The notes beneath the pieces were generated by a model. That model was not told where the DNA came from, made no database searches, and saw only the letters and a program-made list of their open reading frames with translations. DNA of 64,000 nt from Oscillospiraceae bacterium (lineage in GTDB: Bacteria > Bacillota > Clostridia > Oscillospirales > Oscillospiraceae), in NCBI GenBank assembly GCA_009785345.1, contig WQWL01000002.1:1-64000 (forward strand). Reading direction: 5' to 3'. The translations under genes and the position numbers were made by a program. Below are positions 34,796-44,759 of the stretch, piece by piece. Position 1 is the stretch's first letter; every line of letters begins with the position of its first letter.

Positions 34796-35983
34796 TCATC
34801 CAAGACCTAGCGCCTTATAAAAATTTTCTTTCATCTTATCGAGTGTTAAATGGCTCAAGAATGCTTCGTATCCGTTTGTTACAATTTCACTACTCTGTTG
34901 ATCATTATCAATATTTACCAGTGTTTGTGAAACTTCATGTATATTGTTACTATTACATAAGTACGCAGCATTATTCTCTTCCAAAAATTTCTGAGGTGAT
35001 GAATACTCCGGTCCATGGAATAATACCAGAACACCAGTTTTCAAATATGTTGATAGCTTACTTGGAAATGAGAACTTAGCAACTTCTTCAAATGAGGTAT
35101 CGAATTTGTATGGACAATAGAGCAAGTCTGCATTTGCCAGTTCTTGCAATAGTTCTGCCTGTTTGTACCACCCAAGCAACTCGACGTTATCTCCTTCTTC
35201 AAGTTCAAGATTAAATTCATGCCCATAAAGTTTCAAACACACAGTCTTGTCGTTAATCGTCCAATTAAGAGACCTTAGTGCACCAATCAGTGTTTTTAGC
35301 TCTTCGGCAGCATACATTTGACCGCTCATGGCAATGATATATCTGCCATCGTCTTTAGAGCGTGTTGGATTCATGCGACCAGTCTCAAACCCTCTAATTA
35401 CTGGAATGCTTTTTTTGCATTTATATTTCTTTTGATATCCTTCTGCCATTGCCCATGATGCCGCAATAAGGCACTCTGACTCTTTGATAACACGTTTATA
35501 CTCTCGAAATACTAATGCTCGAGTGAAAATGTCGCATTTCGTTTCAGTTAACCACCATATGAGTGGATCCCACAATTGCACTACATATGGAACCCCTGTG
35601 TTTTGACTGATAGGTCTCGTTAATTTGATTATGCTCTGACCTTGAACTACAACCCAAATTAAATCAACACTATTTTGTTGCACAAATGCAGTAACATCAT
35701 CTACAATTGCTTTCAGATGCGAGCGAACTTTAATATTATTTCCCAGAAGAGATTGTATAAAACTGTACTTTTTATGTCCCCAATATTCAAAAGGTTTTTC
35801 AGCACTTTTAAAATTTATTCTTTCCTTTTTGTCATCAGGAATATTAAACTCAAGCGGACTGTGAATGTAAAAGCAACTTACATTGTGTCCACCTTCAAGT
35901 AAAAATTCACACATATCATTCAGAACAATGCCAGCCGTGTAGTTCGTGCATGGAGGAATTTCCGTGAAAAGCATTATATTCAT
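34796..35983 (-). CDS. Glycosyltransferase, GT4-like
   Basis: Encodes 395 residues with AGG 6 bases upstream. GT-B fold features: TEIPPCTNYTAGIVLNDMCEFL at the start (FTEIPPCTNYTAG), QLWDPLIWWLTETKC in the middle, and KFSFPSKLSTYLKTG in the C-terminal half, the acidic/KL region of GT4-type enzymes. It lacks the classic E-x7-E spacing, so it is a divergent member. It transfers an unknown sugar to the repeat unit. Confidence 0.7.
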   Translation of the reverse strand: MNIMLFTEIPPCTNYTAGIVLNDMCEFLLEGGHNVSCFYIHSPLEFNIPDDKKERINFKSAEKPFEYWGHKKYSFIQSLLGNNIKVRSHLKAIVDDVTAFVQQNSVDLIWVVVQGQSIIKLTRPISQNTGVPYVVQLWDPLIWWLTETKCDIFTRALVFREYKRVIKESECLIAASWAMAEGYQKKYKCKKSIPVIRGFETGRMNPTRSKDDGRYIIAMSGQMYAAEELKTLIGALRSLNWTINDKTVCLKLYGHEFNLELEEGDNVELLGWYKQAELLQELANADLLYCPYKFDTSFEEVAKFSFPSKLSTYLKTGVLVLFHGPEYSSPQKFLEENNAAYLCNSNNIHEVSQTLVNIDNDQQSSEIVTNGYEAFLSHLTLDKMKENFYKALGLG

Positions 35984-35992
35984 TTTCCTACC

Positions 35993-37225
35993 TCATTCTT
36001 TGTGACTAAGTTTTTCAACTACCCCTTTTTCCTGCAAACGCCTAAAAATTCCGTTTCGCTTTGCAACATTTTTAAGACCAAGTATTGAAAATATTTTCCT
36101 GATTACTCTGTAAATAAAACGCAATGCTTTTACAAAAAAACTTCGTATTGGTCTTCTATTGTTTTGTCTTACCAATTCTATCATTTGCTGTGTTGCCACA
36201 TTCATCTGTTCCACCATTGTAGCATTTAGCTGTACGGATTGGTTGTGCAATGCTTGCTGCAGCTGTTTTTCATATTCATCTGAAATATTGTGTAAAAGAA
36301 GTGAAAATTCTTTGAAATGCTCTATAGAATCGCTAACATCATCTGCATTAATTAGTTCAACAATTCTATCTTCCGTATAAGAAATCGCTTTCTCATATGG
36401 CAATACACTTACTTCAAATCTTCTTATCCGAAAACGGTAGAAATCGACCTCACTGCCTGATAATTGCACCATTTCCTCTTTACTAAGTATGCTCATTATA
36501 TTTATCCACAGTTCGTCACATTCCTTAGCATGGAGTTCTATCACTTTTTTGCTTCCTTGTTCATCATGACTGCGACTAATCACCGACAATCCTTCATGAA
36601 AGTAAAAACTTTGATTACGCATCATTCTAAAAAACAAGTCGTAGTCTTGTGTAGTTTTATGAGCTACATCAAATATACCGACTCTGTCAAAGTGACTTTT
36701 ATGAATTAATAACGAGCACCCGTGTATTGCATCTTGGAATAAAGCAAACAATGGAGTATTTAATTGCTGTTGTGTAAATTGTCCTGCACCAAGTGGGTCT
36801 ATATCTAACAAGTGCTTTCCGTCTTTATCTATAATTTGAAAACCACACGCCAATATAGTTGTTTTATCATCATGCTTATTCAGAATACGTATCTGCTGTT
36901 GTATTTTATCAGATGTGTACAAGTCATCATGACTTAACCACGAAAAATAATCACCTAGCATATTCTCTATTCCCATGTTAAGCGCCGTTGCCACACCACC
37001 ATTTGGCTTTGTGAAATATCTAATTTTATTACCATAAGATAAGGCAATTCTTTCTGTATCCCCATTGTCATCAGAACCATCATTTACGACTAAGATTTCG
37101 CAATTTTTATATGTTTGAGCAAGCGCACTATCTATTGCCTCATGTAGATAATTTGCACCATTATAGACAGGAATGACTATTGAAACCAACGGATTCCAAT
37201 CTTTCATAGATGTTTCTCGCTCCAT
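35993..37225 (-). CDS. Glycosyltransferase family 2
   Basis: Encodes 410 residues. A GT-A domain fills 10-240: LVSIVIPVYNGANYL, VVNDGSDD, and the acidic metal site SHDDLY. A helical and basic C-terminus (about 290-410) may bind the membrane. Its first 250 residues closely resemble the GT2 at 39258-40238, so they are paralogs from duplication, here separated by the WecB-like and RmlD-like genes. The ATG at 37225 has GGAGG 7 bases upstream. Confidence 0.85.
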   Translation of the reverse strand: MERETSMKDWNPLVSIVIPVYNGANYLHEAIDSALAQTYKNCEILVVNDGSDDNGDTERIALSYGNKIRYFTKPNGGVATALNMGIENMLGDYFSWLSHDDLYTSDKIQQQIRILNKHDDKTTILACGFQIIDKDGKHLLDIDPLGAGQFTQQQLNTPLFALFQDAIHGCSLLIHKSHFDRVGIFDVAHKTTQDYDLFFRMMRNQSFYFHEGLSVISRSHDEQGSKKVIELHAKECDELWINIMSILSKEEMVQLSGSEVDFYRFRIRRFEVSVLPYEKAISYTEDRIVELINADDVSDSIEHFKEFSLLLHNISDEYEKQLQQALHNQSVQLNATMVEQMNVATQQMIELVRQNNRRPIRSFFVKALRFIYRVIRKIFSILGLKNVAKRNGIFRRLQEKGVVEKLSHKE

Positions 37226-37226
37226 T

Positions 37227-38351
37227 CTACTTCCTCCATACCATCATGTTCACTATATCAGTATAACTTTGAATTATTTTCACGACTTTTGTTGACGTAT
37301 TATCTTCAACATAATCCGGTACAGATGCACCTACTCTACAGTCTTTCGCCATTTGCACCACAACATCAACTGCCTGTTTAACACTGTCTGATGTTATACT
37401 GCCAATTACAAAATTACCCTTATCCATTGCTTCGGGTCGCTCTGTGCTTGTTCTTATTGATACAGCTGGAAAATCGAAATAACTGGCTTCTTCAGGCAGT
37501 GTTCCGCTATCTGATACAACACAGAATGCATTTTTCTGCAAGAAATTATAATCCGTAAAACCAAATGGTTTGAGACTTCGCACAAGTGAATGAAACTTAA
37601 AGTTGCGCTTTTCTATGAATTTTTTGCTTCTGGGATGTGTAGAGTAAATAATCGGCATATTATATGTTTCTGCAAGACTGTTTATAGCGTTCATTAATGA
37701 GAGGAAGTTTTTTTCAATGTCGATATTTTCCTCTCTATGTGCAGAAAGTAATATATATTTTTTTTGCTCAAGTCCCAACTCATTTAGTATATTACTGCTG
37801 TTTATCTTTTCCATGTGCACACTAATAACTTCAGCCATTGGTGATCCAACAACAAAGACATGCTCTCTTTTCAATCCCTCCGCAAGAAGATTTCGTCGAG
37901 CATGTTCAGAGTACGCTAGGTTTATATCACTTGTATGGTCAACTATTCGCCTATTGACTTCTTCCGGTAGGTTTTCGTCAAAGCATCTGTTTCCTGCTTC
38001 TAGATGAAAAATTGGTATTTTAAGTCTCTTAGCAGATATTGCACAAAGGGTGGAGTTCGTGTCTCCCAAAATGAGAAGAGCATCTGGTTTTTCATCGCAC
38101 AATATTGCATAACTTTTTGAGATTACGCTACCAATCGTTTCTCCTAGGTCGTTCCCCACAACATTTAAATAATGATCAGGTGCTCTTAGCCTCAAATCGC
38201 TAAAAAACACTTCGTTGAGTGTATAGTCATAATTTTGTCCGGTATGCACGAGTACGTGGTTGAAGTATTTGTCACAGGCTTTGATTATCTCAGAGAGCTT
38301 TATAAGTTCCGGCCTTGTACCAACTATTGTCATTAGTTTAAGTTTTTTCAC
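37227..38351 (-). CDS. Non-hydrolysing UDP-HexNAc 2-epimerase (WecB/FnlC/CapG type)
   Basis: Encodes 374 residues from a GTG with AGAGG upstream. VGTRPELIKLSEII, HTGQNYDYTLNEVFF, ILGDTNS and HLEAGNRCFDENLPEEVNRR are the usual WecB-family motifs; the NYDY variant is typical of the FnlC/CapG branch that epimerises the 6-deoxy-L-HexNAc sugar. It stands next to the RmlD-like reductase and near the CapE-type dehydratase, so it probably does the last step of UDP-L-6-deoxy-HexNAc synthesis. Confidence 0.85.
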   Translation of the reverse strand: MKKLKLMTIVGTRPELIKLSEIIKACDKYFNHVLVHTGQNYDYTLNEVFFSDLRLRAPDHYLNVVGNDLGETIGSVISKSYAILCDEKPDALLILGDTNSTLCAISAKRLKIPIFHLEAGNRCFDENLPEEVNRRIVDHTSDINLAYSEHARRNLLAEGLKREHVFVVGSPMAEVISVHMEKINSSNILNELGLEQKKYILLSAHREENIDIEKNFLSLMNAINSLAETYNMPIIYSTHPRSKKFIEKRNFKFHSLVRSLKPFGFTDYNFLQKNAFCVVSDSGTLPEEASYFDFPAVSIRTSTERPEAMDKGNFVIGSITSDSVKQAVDVVVQMAKDCRVGASVPDYVEDNTSTKVVKIIQSYTDIVNMMVWRK

Positions 38352-38362
38352 ACTACTACCTC

Positions 38363-39178
38363 TTATAATTCCATTATCATTTGTTCGACTGTTGGAATTC
38401 CCAACTTGCCATTAAGTTCATTGGACGTTCTTAGTGTGCGGTCGACAGGTTCCGGTGCATCTTCTTTTATATCTAAGTTAAGATTGAATTTCTTGTCAAA
38501 GTATTCTAGCATTTGGTATTTTGAAACATCATCTTTCGCAAATGCATGGAATAGACCTTTTTCAAACAGATTGTTTTCTATAATCTTCTCACATATTAAT
38601 GCATATTCTTTTGTTGTGACACCGTTCCACAGATGAGTAGTGTATCCGCTCACAGTTTTCCCCTTTTGACTCTTCGCCCATTCAATTAGGCTGGCGTTTT
38701 TATGAACTTCCTCACCAATTATACTTGTGCGGATAACCATTGCTTCTGATGTGCACTCGCCAAGTGATTTGCTTTTTCCGTATGCATCAAGTGCATCGTG
38801 CAAATCTTCTTCCTTGTATTTCCCTCTTTTTCCAGAAAATGCACAGTCAGATGTTATATGCATGAGCTTCATGTCATTTTCATTACACCACTGCGCAATC
38901 TGCCAAGGTAATAATGCATTTAGCTTAATTGCTGCAATAGGGTCTTGTGCCATAAACGGCTTTATTACACCAATGCAGTTAATAACATAATCATAGTTTT
39001 TTGGTAGCTCATCGAGATTATCAGATAATGCATCAAAAATAATTGCATTCTCATCTATACTCACTGTCTTATTGCGACAAGTAGACATGCTTTCGAAAAC
39101 ATTACTACTCATAAAGTGCCTTACTACCGCACTTCCTAGTAATCCTGTTCCTCCAAGTATCAGTAAACGTTTCTTCAA
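38363..39178 (-). CDS. RmlD-like SDR reductase for a UDP-6-deoxy-4-keto-HexNAc
   Basis: Encodes 271 residues from a TTG start with GGAGGAG 7 bases upstream. ILGGTGLLGSAV, TSDCAFSG and the Y-x3-K in DAYGKSK show an RmlD-type reductase. It lacks the C-terminal cupin found in CapF/FnlB (about 370 residues). Without that 3-epimerase part the product should be UDP-L-RhaNAc, and after the 2-epimerase UDP-L-QuiNAc, rather than UDP-L-FucNAc. This is inference from domain content. Confidence 0.75.
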   Translation of the reverse strand: MKKRLLILGGTGLLGSAVVRHFMSSNVFESMSTCRNKTVSIDENAIIFDALSDNLDELPKNYDYVINCIGVIKPFMAQDPIAAIKLNALLPWQIAQWCNENDMKLMHITSDCAFSGKRGKYKEEDLHDALDAYGKSKSLGECTSEAMVIRTSIIGEEVHKNASLIEWAKSQKGKTVSGYTTHLWNGVTTKEYALICEKIIENNLFEKGLFHAFAKDDVSKYQMLEYFDKKFNLNLDIKEDAPEPVDRTLRTSNELNGKLGIPTVEQMIMEL

Positions 39179-39257
39179 ATCAATACTCCTCCATAATTTG
39201 CTTATTCTAGCTCAGTAATACTAACATAGCCACTTAATATTCGCAATACTCACGCTT

Positions 39258-40238
39258 TTATCCTTTGTGTTTATGAAACAATTTTGTCATAATTTTTTTA
39301 AGTAATAGTTTCAACACTCCCATAATTCCATGAAGTTTTACAGCAGAATCCAAGCGTGCAAATATGTTGAGTCGTGCTTTACTCATCTGCTCTTTATCGC
39401 AATTTCCTTCACCTTCCGCAAATCTGCGTTGACAGTATTCGGTAAGCATACCATACGGTGTGTGCATCAAAAAGGCTGCCTGTCTATTCCAAAAATCTTG
39501 TTCTGTTTCGGCAAGCTTGTAAATTTCATCTTTTGTTAATGACGCAAGCATATTATGCCATAGCTCTAGACCTTCTGGTATTGCTTTGTCAGATGTTTGC
39601 CCTGTTTGTCGTTTATGGATGCGGCTTTTAATTAATGGCTCATCCACATAAACCAACCTTTCGTCTCTAAACATTCTATGCCACAACTCAAAATCTTGCA
39701 CACACTCTAGTTCAACTTTAAAGACACCGTGCTTTTCAAAATGTGAGCGATGAATCATAAGTGTGCAACCGTTAGCCATTCCGGTCAACAACGGAAACAA
39801 CCAGTATTCCGTATTGACTTCCAAATGTGCAGTTCTTGCATTTATAGTACTGATATGACTTCCCTCTTCATCAATATGCATATATGCAGAATATACAATT
39901 TGGCGTTTGCTTATTCCTCTTTCGCTTAACGCTAAAATATTTTTCTCAATTTTCTCCGGCATATATAAATCATCATGTGACAGCCACGAAAAATATTCGC
40001 CACTCATATTTTCTATAGCCATATTAAGTGCAGTAGCAACTCCTCCATTTTCTTTTTCGAAATACCTTATCTTGCTACCATACTGCATTGCTATTTTAGC
40101 AGTGTTGTCTGTAGAGCCATCGTTAACAACAATAACTTCAATGTTACTATATGTTTGTGAAAGGGCACTGTCTATTGCTTCCTCTAAAAAGTCACTACCA
40201 TTATAAACAGGTATTACTATGGACACCAGCGGATTCAT
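39258..40238 (-). CDS. Glycosyltransferase family 2
   Basis: Encodes 326 residues: LVSIVIPVYNGSDFL, VVNDGSTDN and SHDDLYMPEK mark the GT-A domain (1-220). Ends in a basic helix. Paralog of the enzyme at 35993-37225 but about 80 residues shorter. The ribosome site (AGGA, 14 bases upstream) is poor. Donor and acceptor unknown. Confidence 0.85.
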   Translation of the reverse strand: MNPLVSIVIPVYNGSDFLEEAIDSALSQTYSNIEVIVVNDGSTDNTAKIAMQYGSKIRYFEKENGGVATALNMAIENMSGEYFSWLSHDDLYMPEKIEKNILALSERGISKRQIVYSAYMHIDEEGSHISTINARTAHLEVNTEYWLFPLLTGMANGCTLMIHRSHFEKHGVFKVELECVQDFELWHRMFRDERLVYVDEPLIKSRIHKRQTGQTSDKAIPEGLELWHNMLASLTKDEIYKLAETEQDFWNRQAAFLMHTPYGMLTEYCQRRFAEGEGNCDKEQMSKARLNIFARLDSAVKLHGIMGVLKLLLKKIMTKLFHKHKG

Positions 40239-40277
40239 ATTAATTCATTTTCCTACAATCTTCAAATTTCTCTTTTT

Positions 40278-41303
40278 CTAAAATCCTTCGCTATATTCTT
40301 TACCTGCCAGCTGACTTTTCACATAGTCCAATGTTAACAACATATCCTTCATTTCCTGGATAGTTAATCTTTTTGTATTATGGGATGTATAATCATCTGC
40401 TGCAGAAATCGATTGTTGACCTTCATTGAAGTAACTTCCGTAATTTAAATCTCGATTGTCAAGTGGAATCATGTAATAGTCCTTCAAATCCCTTGAAATC
40501 GCCATTTCTTCTCTGGTCAATAGCGATTCAAATAGCTTTTCCCCATGCCTTGTGCCGATATTCTTTATGTTAGGTTCTACACCGAACAGTTCACATAGTG
40601 CAATTGCAAGATCATGTATAGTACTTGCCGGTGCTTTCTGTACGAATACTTCCCCGCCTTTACTTTCCTTATATGCAAATAGTACTAGGTCAACAGCATC
40701 TTCTAGAGACATCATAAAGCGAGTCATTTCAGGATCAGTTATTGTTATAGGCTCATTTTTCTTTATCTGATCTATAAAGAGTGGAATAACGGAGCCACGT
40801 GAACACATTACATTTCCATAGCGTGTCACGCTAATTATTGTTTCCCTTGAGCTTCTGGACTTTGCAAGTGCTATTTTTTCCATCAATGCTTTTGACATGC
40901 CCATTGCATTTATTGGATAAACCGCTTTGTCTGTTGATAAGCATATGACATTTTTAACATTCGCATCGACTGCTGCATTTACAACGTTTTCTGTTCCTAA
41001 AATGTTCGTACGCACAGCTTCCCCTGGGAAAAATTCGCATGAGGGAACTTGTTTTAGTGCCGCTGCTTGAAAAACATAATCAACGCCTTCCATTGCCGAA
41101 CGTACACTTTCATATCCACGTACATCACCGATATGAAACTTTAGCTTTGTGTTTTGATACGCTTTTCGCATATCGTCTTGTTTCTTTTCGTCACGACTTA
41201 GTATGCGTATCTCTCCAATATCCGTGTTAAGAAAACGTTTCACAACGGCATTTCCAAATGAACCGGTCCCTCCCGTTATTAGTATGGTTTTACCTTCAAA
41301 CAT
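40278..41303 (-). CDS. capE: CapE/FnlA-type UDP-GlcNAc 4,6-dehydratase/5-epimerase
   Basis: Encodes 341 residues. TGGTGSFGNAVV nucleotide loop and STDKAVYPINAMGMSKALMEK, where Met replaces the usual catalytic Tyr, are hallmarks of the CapE/FnlA/WbjB group that inverts C5 during dehydration of UDP-GlcNAc. This gives the L-arabino 4-keto sugar used by the RmlD-like reductase and the 2-epimerase downstream. PseB has a different motif here, so pseudaminic acid synthesis is unlikely. Confidence 0.85.
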   Translation of the reverse strand: MFEGKTILITGGTGSFGNAVVKRFLNTDIGEIRILSRDEKKQDDMRKAYQNTKLKFHIGDVRGYESVRSAMEGVDYVFQAAALKQVPSCEFFPGEAVRTNILGTENVVNAAVDANVKNVICLSTDKAVYPINAMGMSKALMEKIALAKSRSSRETIISVTRYGNVMCSRGSVIPLFIDQIKKNEPITITDPEMTRFMMSLEDAVDLVLFAYKESKGGEVFVQKAPASTIHDLAIALCELFGVEPNIKNIGTRHGEKLFESLLTREEMAISRDLKDYYMIPLDNRDLNYGSYFNEGQQSISAADDYTSHNTKRLTIQEMKDMLLTLDYVKSQLAGKEYSEGF

Positions 41304-41329
41304 GCTATCAAATTTCTCCTTATGTAAAT

Positions 41330-42646
41330 CTATATCTCATTCAAATCATACCAGTTTACAATCGTTTCTAATGCGCATTTCCCTGTAGTTTCCGACACTA
41401 TAAGTCCTTTATCATAATTTTTTACTCGTTCTGCAGGAGCCCCCAAGTCAAAACACGCAACCGGCATATTCATTTCAATTATTTCTTGGGTCGTATATGA
41501 AAATGTTTCCGGACATATGGATGGGACAATAAAAATATCAATATCATTTTCTATAGTTAGCGCAGGAAGGTTCTCTTTACTGTAATTGCCTGTTTCAATG
41601 AAAACATTGCTTTCAATCGAAGGATGCACTGTGCCAAACAAAACAAATCTAACATTGCTATACCGCTCCTCATCTGCAGCAATATTCACCATCTCTCCTA
41701 AAATTAAAGAGCCTTTATGATAAACAACATCACCTAATATGCCAATATTTATTGTATTTGTCGATTTTGATGTTCTGTCAACTTTTTCAATATAATCAAC
41801 TGTATGCGGAATTATTTTAATCTGTGGTAGGTTTCCATATACTGCTTCTAGTATGCTTTTCGAACTCTCAGAAAATACAACAATGGTATCACATTCAAAC
41901 AAAAACTCTTTCCATAATTTGCGCCATTCCTGAATGCCGGTTTCTACCCTCAGTACTGGCGGAATCATCTCTCCGCTGCTCGGATAACATTTTTCACATT
42001 CTTTGAATTCCAACGGTCCGCAGTAGTTTTGATTTTTATCTAATAAGTAAAAAGTAGGGCATACTGAAAAGTAATCGTGAATATGCATTGTCACTTCGAT
42101 ATTGCGTCTTTTTTTTGCGTCTATCAATCTTTTTAGTATGTTTAACGTATCTGGAAATGAAATGATATTGTTTAGTGTGATTTTTTTAATACCTTGCGAA
42201 TTTATAATCGCAAATACATCATCAATTGTTGTAAGGGAAAACGAAATTGATTCACTATCATAGTAAACATTTATGTCATATCTTCCAGAATTAATATTAT
42301 ATCGAACGAGATACGTAACGCTTATTGTATTCTCGGCTATATGCAAATCCAAATACTGGTTGCAACCACCACCCACACCGTGATCAATGTACAAAACTGA
42401 CTCTCTTATTTGTTTTCCTTGCATAAACGTTCGTAATGTATCTATGTTGTTCTTTTCAGGATTTTCATCATTTTTACTAGTGTTATTTAATCCCGTTTCG
42501 TTATTTGTTCTTTTTATAATTTTGAATGTTTTTTTCAACAGTCTTCGCAACCATAAAAACGGCGCTAAGTATCGCTTTATAAGAGCCAGCTTTTTTTGCA
42601 AGTCATGAATCACCAAATCTTTTTCGCAGTCATTGCATCTACTCAT
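41330..42646 (-). CDS. Glycosyltransferase, GT4-like
   Basis: Encodes 438 residues. A basic N-terminus (about 15-45, FLWLRRLLKKTFKIIKR) may bind the membrane. The C-terminal half has GDVVYHKGSLILGEM and VPSICPETFSYTTQEIIEMNMPVACFD, the donor-binding E-x7-E region of GT4 enzymes. A HDYFSVCPTFYLLDKNQNYC segment contains several Cys. It lies directly after the two-domain GT2 with 9 bases between. Confidence 0.75.
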   Translation of the reverse strand: MSRCNDCEKDLVIHDLQKKLALIKRYLAPFLWLRRLLKKTFKIIKRTNNETGLNNTSKNDENPEKNNIDTLRTFMQGKQIRESVLYIDHGVGGGCNQYLDLHIAENTISVTYLVRYNINSGRYDINVYYDSESISFSLTTIDDVFAIINSQGIKKITLNNIISFPDTLNILKRLIDAKKRRNIEVTMHIHDYFSVCPTFYLLDKNQNYCGPLEFKECEKCYPSSGEMIPPVLRVETGIQEWRKLWKEFLFECDTIVVFSESSKSILEAVYGNLPQIKIIPHTVDYIEKVDRTSKSTNTINIGILGDVVYHKGSLILGEMVNIAADEERYSNVRFVLFGTVHPSIESNVFIETGNYSKENLPALTIENDIDIFIVPSICPETFSYTTQEIIEMNMPVACFDLGAPAERVKNYDKGLIVSETTGKCALETIVNWYDLNEI

Positions 42647-42654
42647 ATATTGAA

Positions 42655-44724
42655 CTACTCTCTTTCGTTGTTGGAGAAAAACACCTTATCTGCCCCTGGA
42701 GTATAGTACGAATCGCCTTGTCCTATCTGCTTATACCACTTATCTGTCAACATTTGACGTTCTCTAATAAACACAAGTAGCTCTTCCATTGTTTCACATG
42801 CTCCTCTGGTTTTGCCCTCGTAATGGATTAGCTCAACAAATGGATTAAATATTATTGACTTCCCATTTTCTATGATTTTCATACAAAAGTCAACATCTCC
42901 ATATGAAATTTCGAAATCTTCATTCATATAGCCTATATCCTCATATAGCTCTTTGCTGCACATCAAGCATGCTCCGGTTACCCAACTCATATTTTGTGTT
43001 AGTACATCGCGATTTCCATAACCGTGTGCATTTCTTGGCATGTAGCGAAATATATGATCACATACATGCTCGTCATTTGTAAATACTCCGCCAGCGTGCT
43101 GTATACTCATATCAGGATAATATAGCTTAACTCCAATTGCTCCAACATCGTTTCTCTGCGCATATCCGAGCATTAGCTCAAGCCAGTTTGGGGTGATAAG
43201 CTCCATGTCATTGTTTAATTGCAAAATATAATCCGTCTCGCAATTTTTGACACCAAAATTTATGATTTTTTGGTAGTTAAATCCTTTTTCCGGATAATGC
43301 AAAACTCGTATTTTATCTGTTTTTTCAAGTTCATTATAGTACTCAAATGTTTCTTGATTTGAACTGTTATTTTCAATTATTACTATTTCGTAGTTTTTGT
43401 ACGTTGTCAGCTCTTGAATTGAATCAATACAGGTCTTAAGGAACTGTACATAATCTTTATTTGGAATCAGAATTGATATTTTCGGACTTCCAATCACTTC
43501 ATAGTCAACTCTATAAATATCTTCAATACCAATGTATCTAACCGCCGCTTTGAGTCCATACTTCCTTGATATATGCGACTTGATGAGCTCTGAATTAGCA
43601 CCTTTTGTTATTGCATACTTATCTATGTCATGAGCTTTTGATATAGATTTATGGTTGAGAATCATTGAAATATGATAGGCACTACTTGTTATCTCAACAG
43701 TTCGCAGTAACATTTCATAAAATGTATCTGCGGTGTACTCCATATGCTTTACAACTTGTGCAAGCGTACTTTTTTTGATAATAAAAAAGTTCCCAATGTA
43801 GTTTGTTGATCTTAGTGTGTCCGGAGCAAAGCCAGGCTTATATACCGGTTCACATCTCCCACCATCCGTTATTTTATCCTCATTACCATACAATAGTTCA
43901 GCATCTAAATATTCGTTGATTTTCTTGGCAACTTCGTATAATGCAAATGGAGCAAATATATCATCGGCACTTATGAATCCGATGTAATCACCAGTAGTTT
44001 CTCGAATAGCAAAATTGGTTATATTGTTATCATTTATAGTGGTTTCTATATGATTACACTTTATTCTATCATCACTTGCTCTCAGCTCTTCAACCTTCTC
44101 CACAAGAACATCACTACTTGTAAGGATGAAGAGATTCCATCTGCTGTATGTTTGTACTTTCAGAGAATAAATCAAATCTCGTAGTCGATTAGGTTGCAAC
44201 TCCTCTGCCTTAAAAATCAAATCGATTATTGGAGTATATTCAAATCGTTGCCCTCTTTGACATTTCAGTTCAAACTCTGTTGGTTCATTCAAAGCAATCC
44301 ACTGTTCATAATTTTCTTGGGACTTGATTATCTGTTTGTTTAATTCATTGATCGTATTATCATGTGTTGCAATTTCATTTTTTTGCGTTTCAAGTCTTTT
44401 TTCGTACTCTCTGAGTACCTCTCCGTGTGCTCCCAATGCTTCTCCATGTGTTCTAAGCGCTTCCCCATATGATTTGTTAGTGTTTTCAAGATGCATCTCA
44501 AGATGTTTGGTATAATGATAAAAAGTCATCAGCATCTCATAGTTTGTTTCCTTATAATTATTTATATATGTAACCATTGGTCTGACAATCCACCATGTGA
44601 GCTTGAGTGTCACTCTTTTTATGAATTTCGTAATGCCTTTTGATTTTTGAATATCATTTGAAAAATCCGGTAATTCAGAATTCTTCATTTGCTCAATATA
44701 GGACAAAATTTTATTTGAATCCAT
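42655..44724 (-). CDS. Two-domain glycosyltransferase family 2 with coiled coil
   Basis: Encodes 689 residues. Residues 75-145 are a coiled coil (SYGEALRTHGEALGAHGEVL repeat). A degenerate GT2 domain (about 170-390, with SADDIFAP as the acidic site) is followed by a canonical one (about 415-640: KISILIPNKDYVQFL, IENNS, QLNNDMEL, HAGGVF). The repeated HGEAL units (LRTHGEALGAHGEVL) may set polymer length or join proteins. Probably adds two sugars or repeats of one. GGAG lies 8 bases upstream. Confidence 0.85.
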   Translation of the reverse strand: MDSNKILSYIEQMKNSELPDFSNDIQKSKGITKFIKRVTLKLTWWIVRPMVTYINNYKETNYEMLMTFYHYTKHLEMHLENTNKSYGEALRTHGEALGAHGEVLREYEKRLETQKNEIATHDNTINELNKQIIKSQENYEQWIALNEPTEFELKCQRGQRFEYTPIIDLIFKAEELQPNRLRDLIYSLKVQTYSRWNLFILTSSDVLVEKVEELRASDDRIKCNHIETTINDNNITNFAIRETTGDYIGFISADDIFAPFALYEVAKKINEYLDAELLYGNEDKITDGGRCEPVYKPGFAPDTLRSTNYIGNFFIIKKSTLAQVVKHMEYTADTFYEMLLRTVEITSSAYHISMILNHKSISKAHDIDKYAITKGANSELIKSHISRKYGLKAAVRYIGIEDIYRVDYEVIGSPKISILIPNKDYVQFLKTCIDSIQELTTYKNYEIVIIENNSSNQETFEYYNELEKTDKIRVLHYPEKGFNYQKIINFGVKNCETDYILQLNNDMELITPNWLELMLGYAQRNDVGAIGVKLYYPDMSIQHAGGVFTNDEHVCDHIFRYMPRNAHGYGNRDVLTQNMSWVTGACLMCSKELYEDIGYMNEDFEISYGDVDFCMKIIENGKSIIFNPFVELIHYEGKTRGACETMEELLVFIRERQMLTDKWYKQIGQGDSYYTPGADKVFFSNNERE

Positions 44725-44759
44725 ATCATCGTCTCCACTTTTGATCGATTGTTACCACC

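Noticed and set aside
37227..38351. The 2-epimerase as a ManNAc-supplying enzyme for sialic acid
   Set aside because: A hydrolysing NeuC/LegG enzyme is already present, and this gene groups with capE and the RmlD-like reductase.
40278..41303. PseB (pseudaminic acid) as identity of the dehydratase
   Set aside because: The active-site region has NAMGMSK as in CapE/FnlA, not NLYGATK; NeuB-type synthase also has the HKASLEP motif, against pseudaminic acid.
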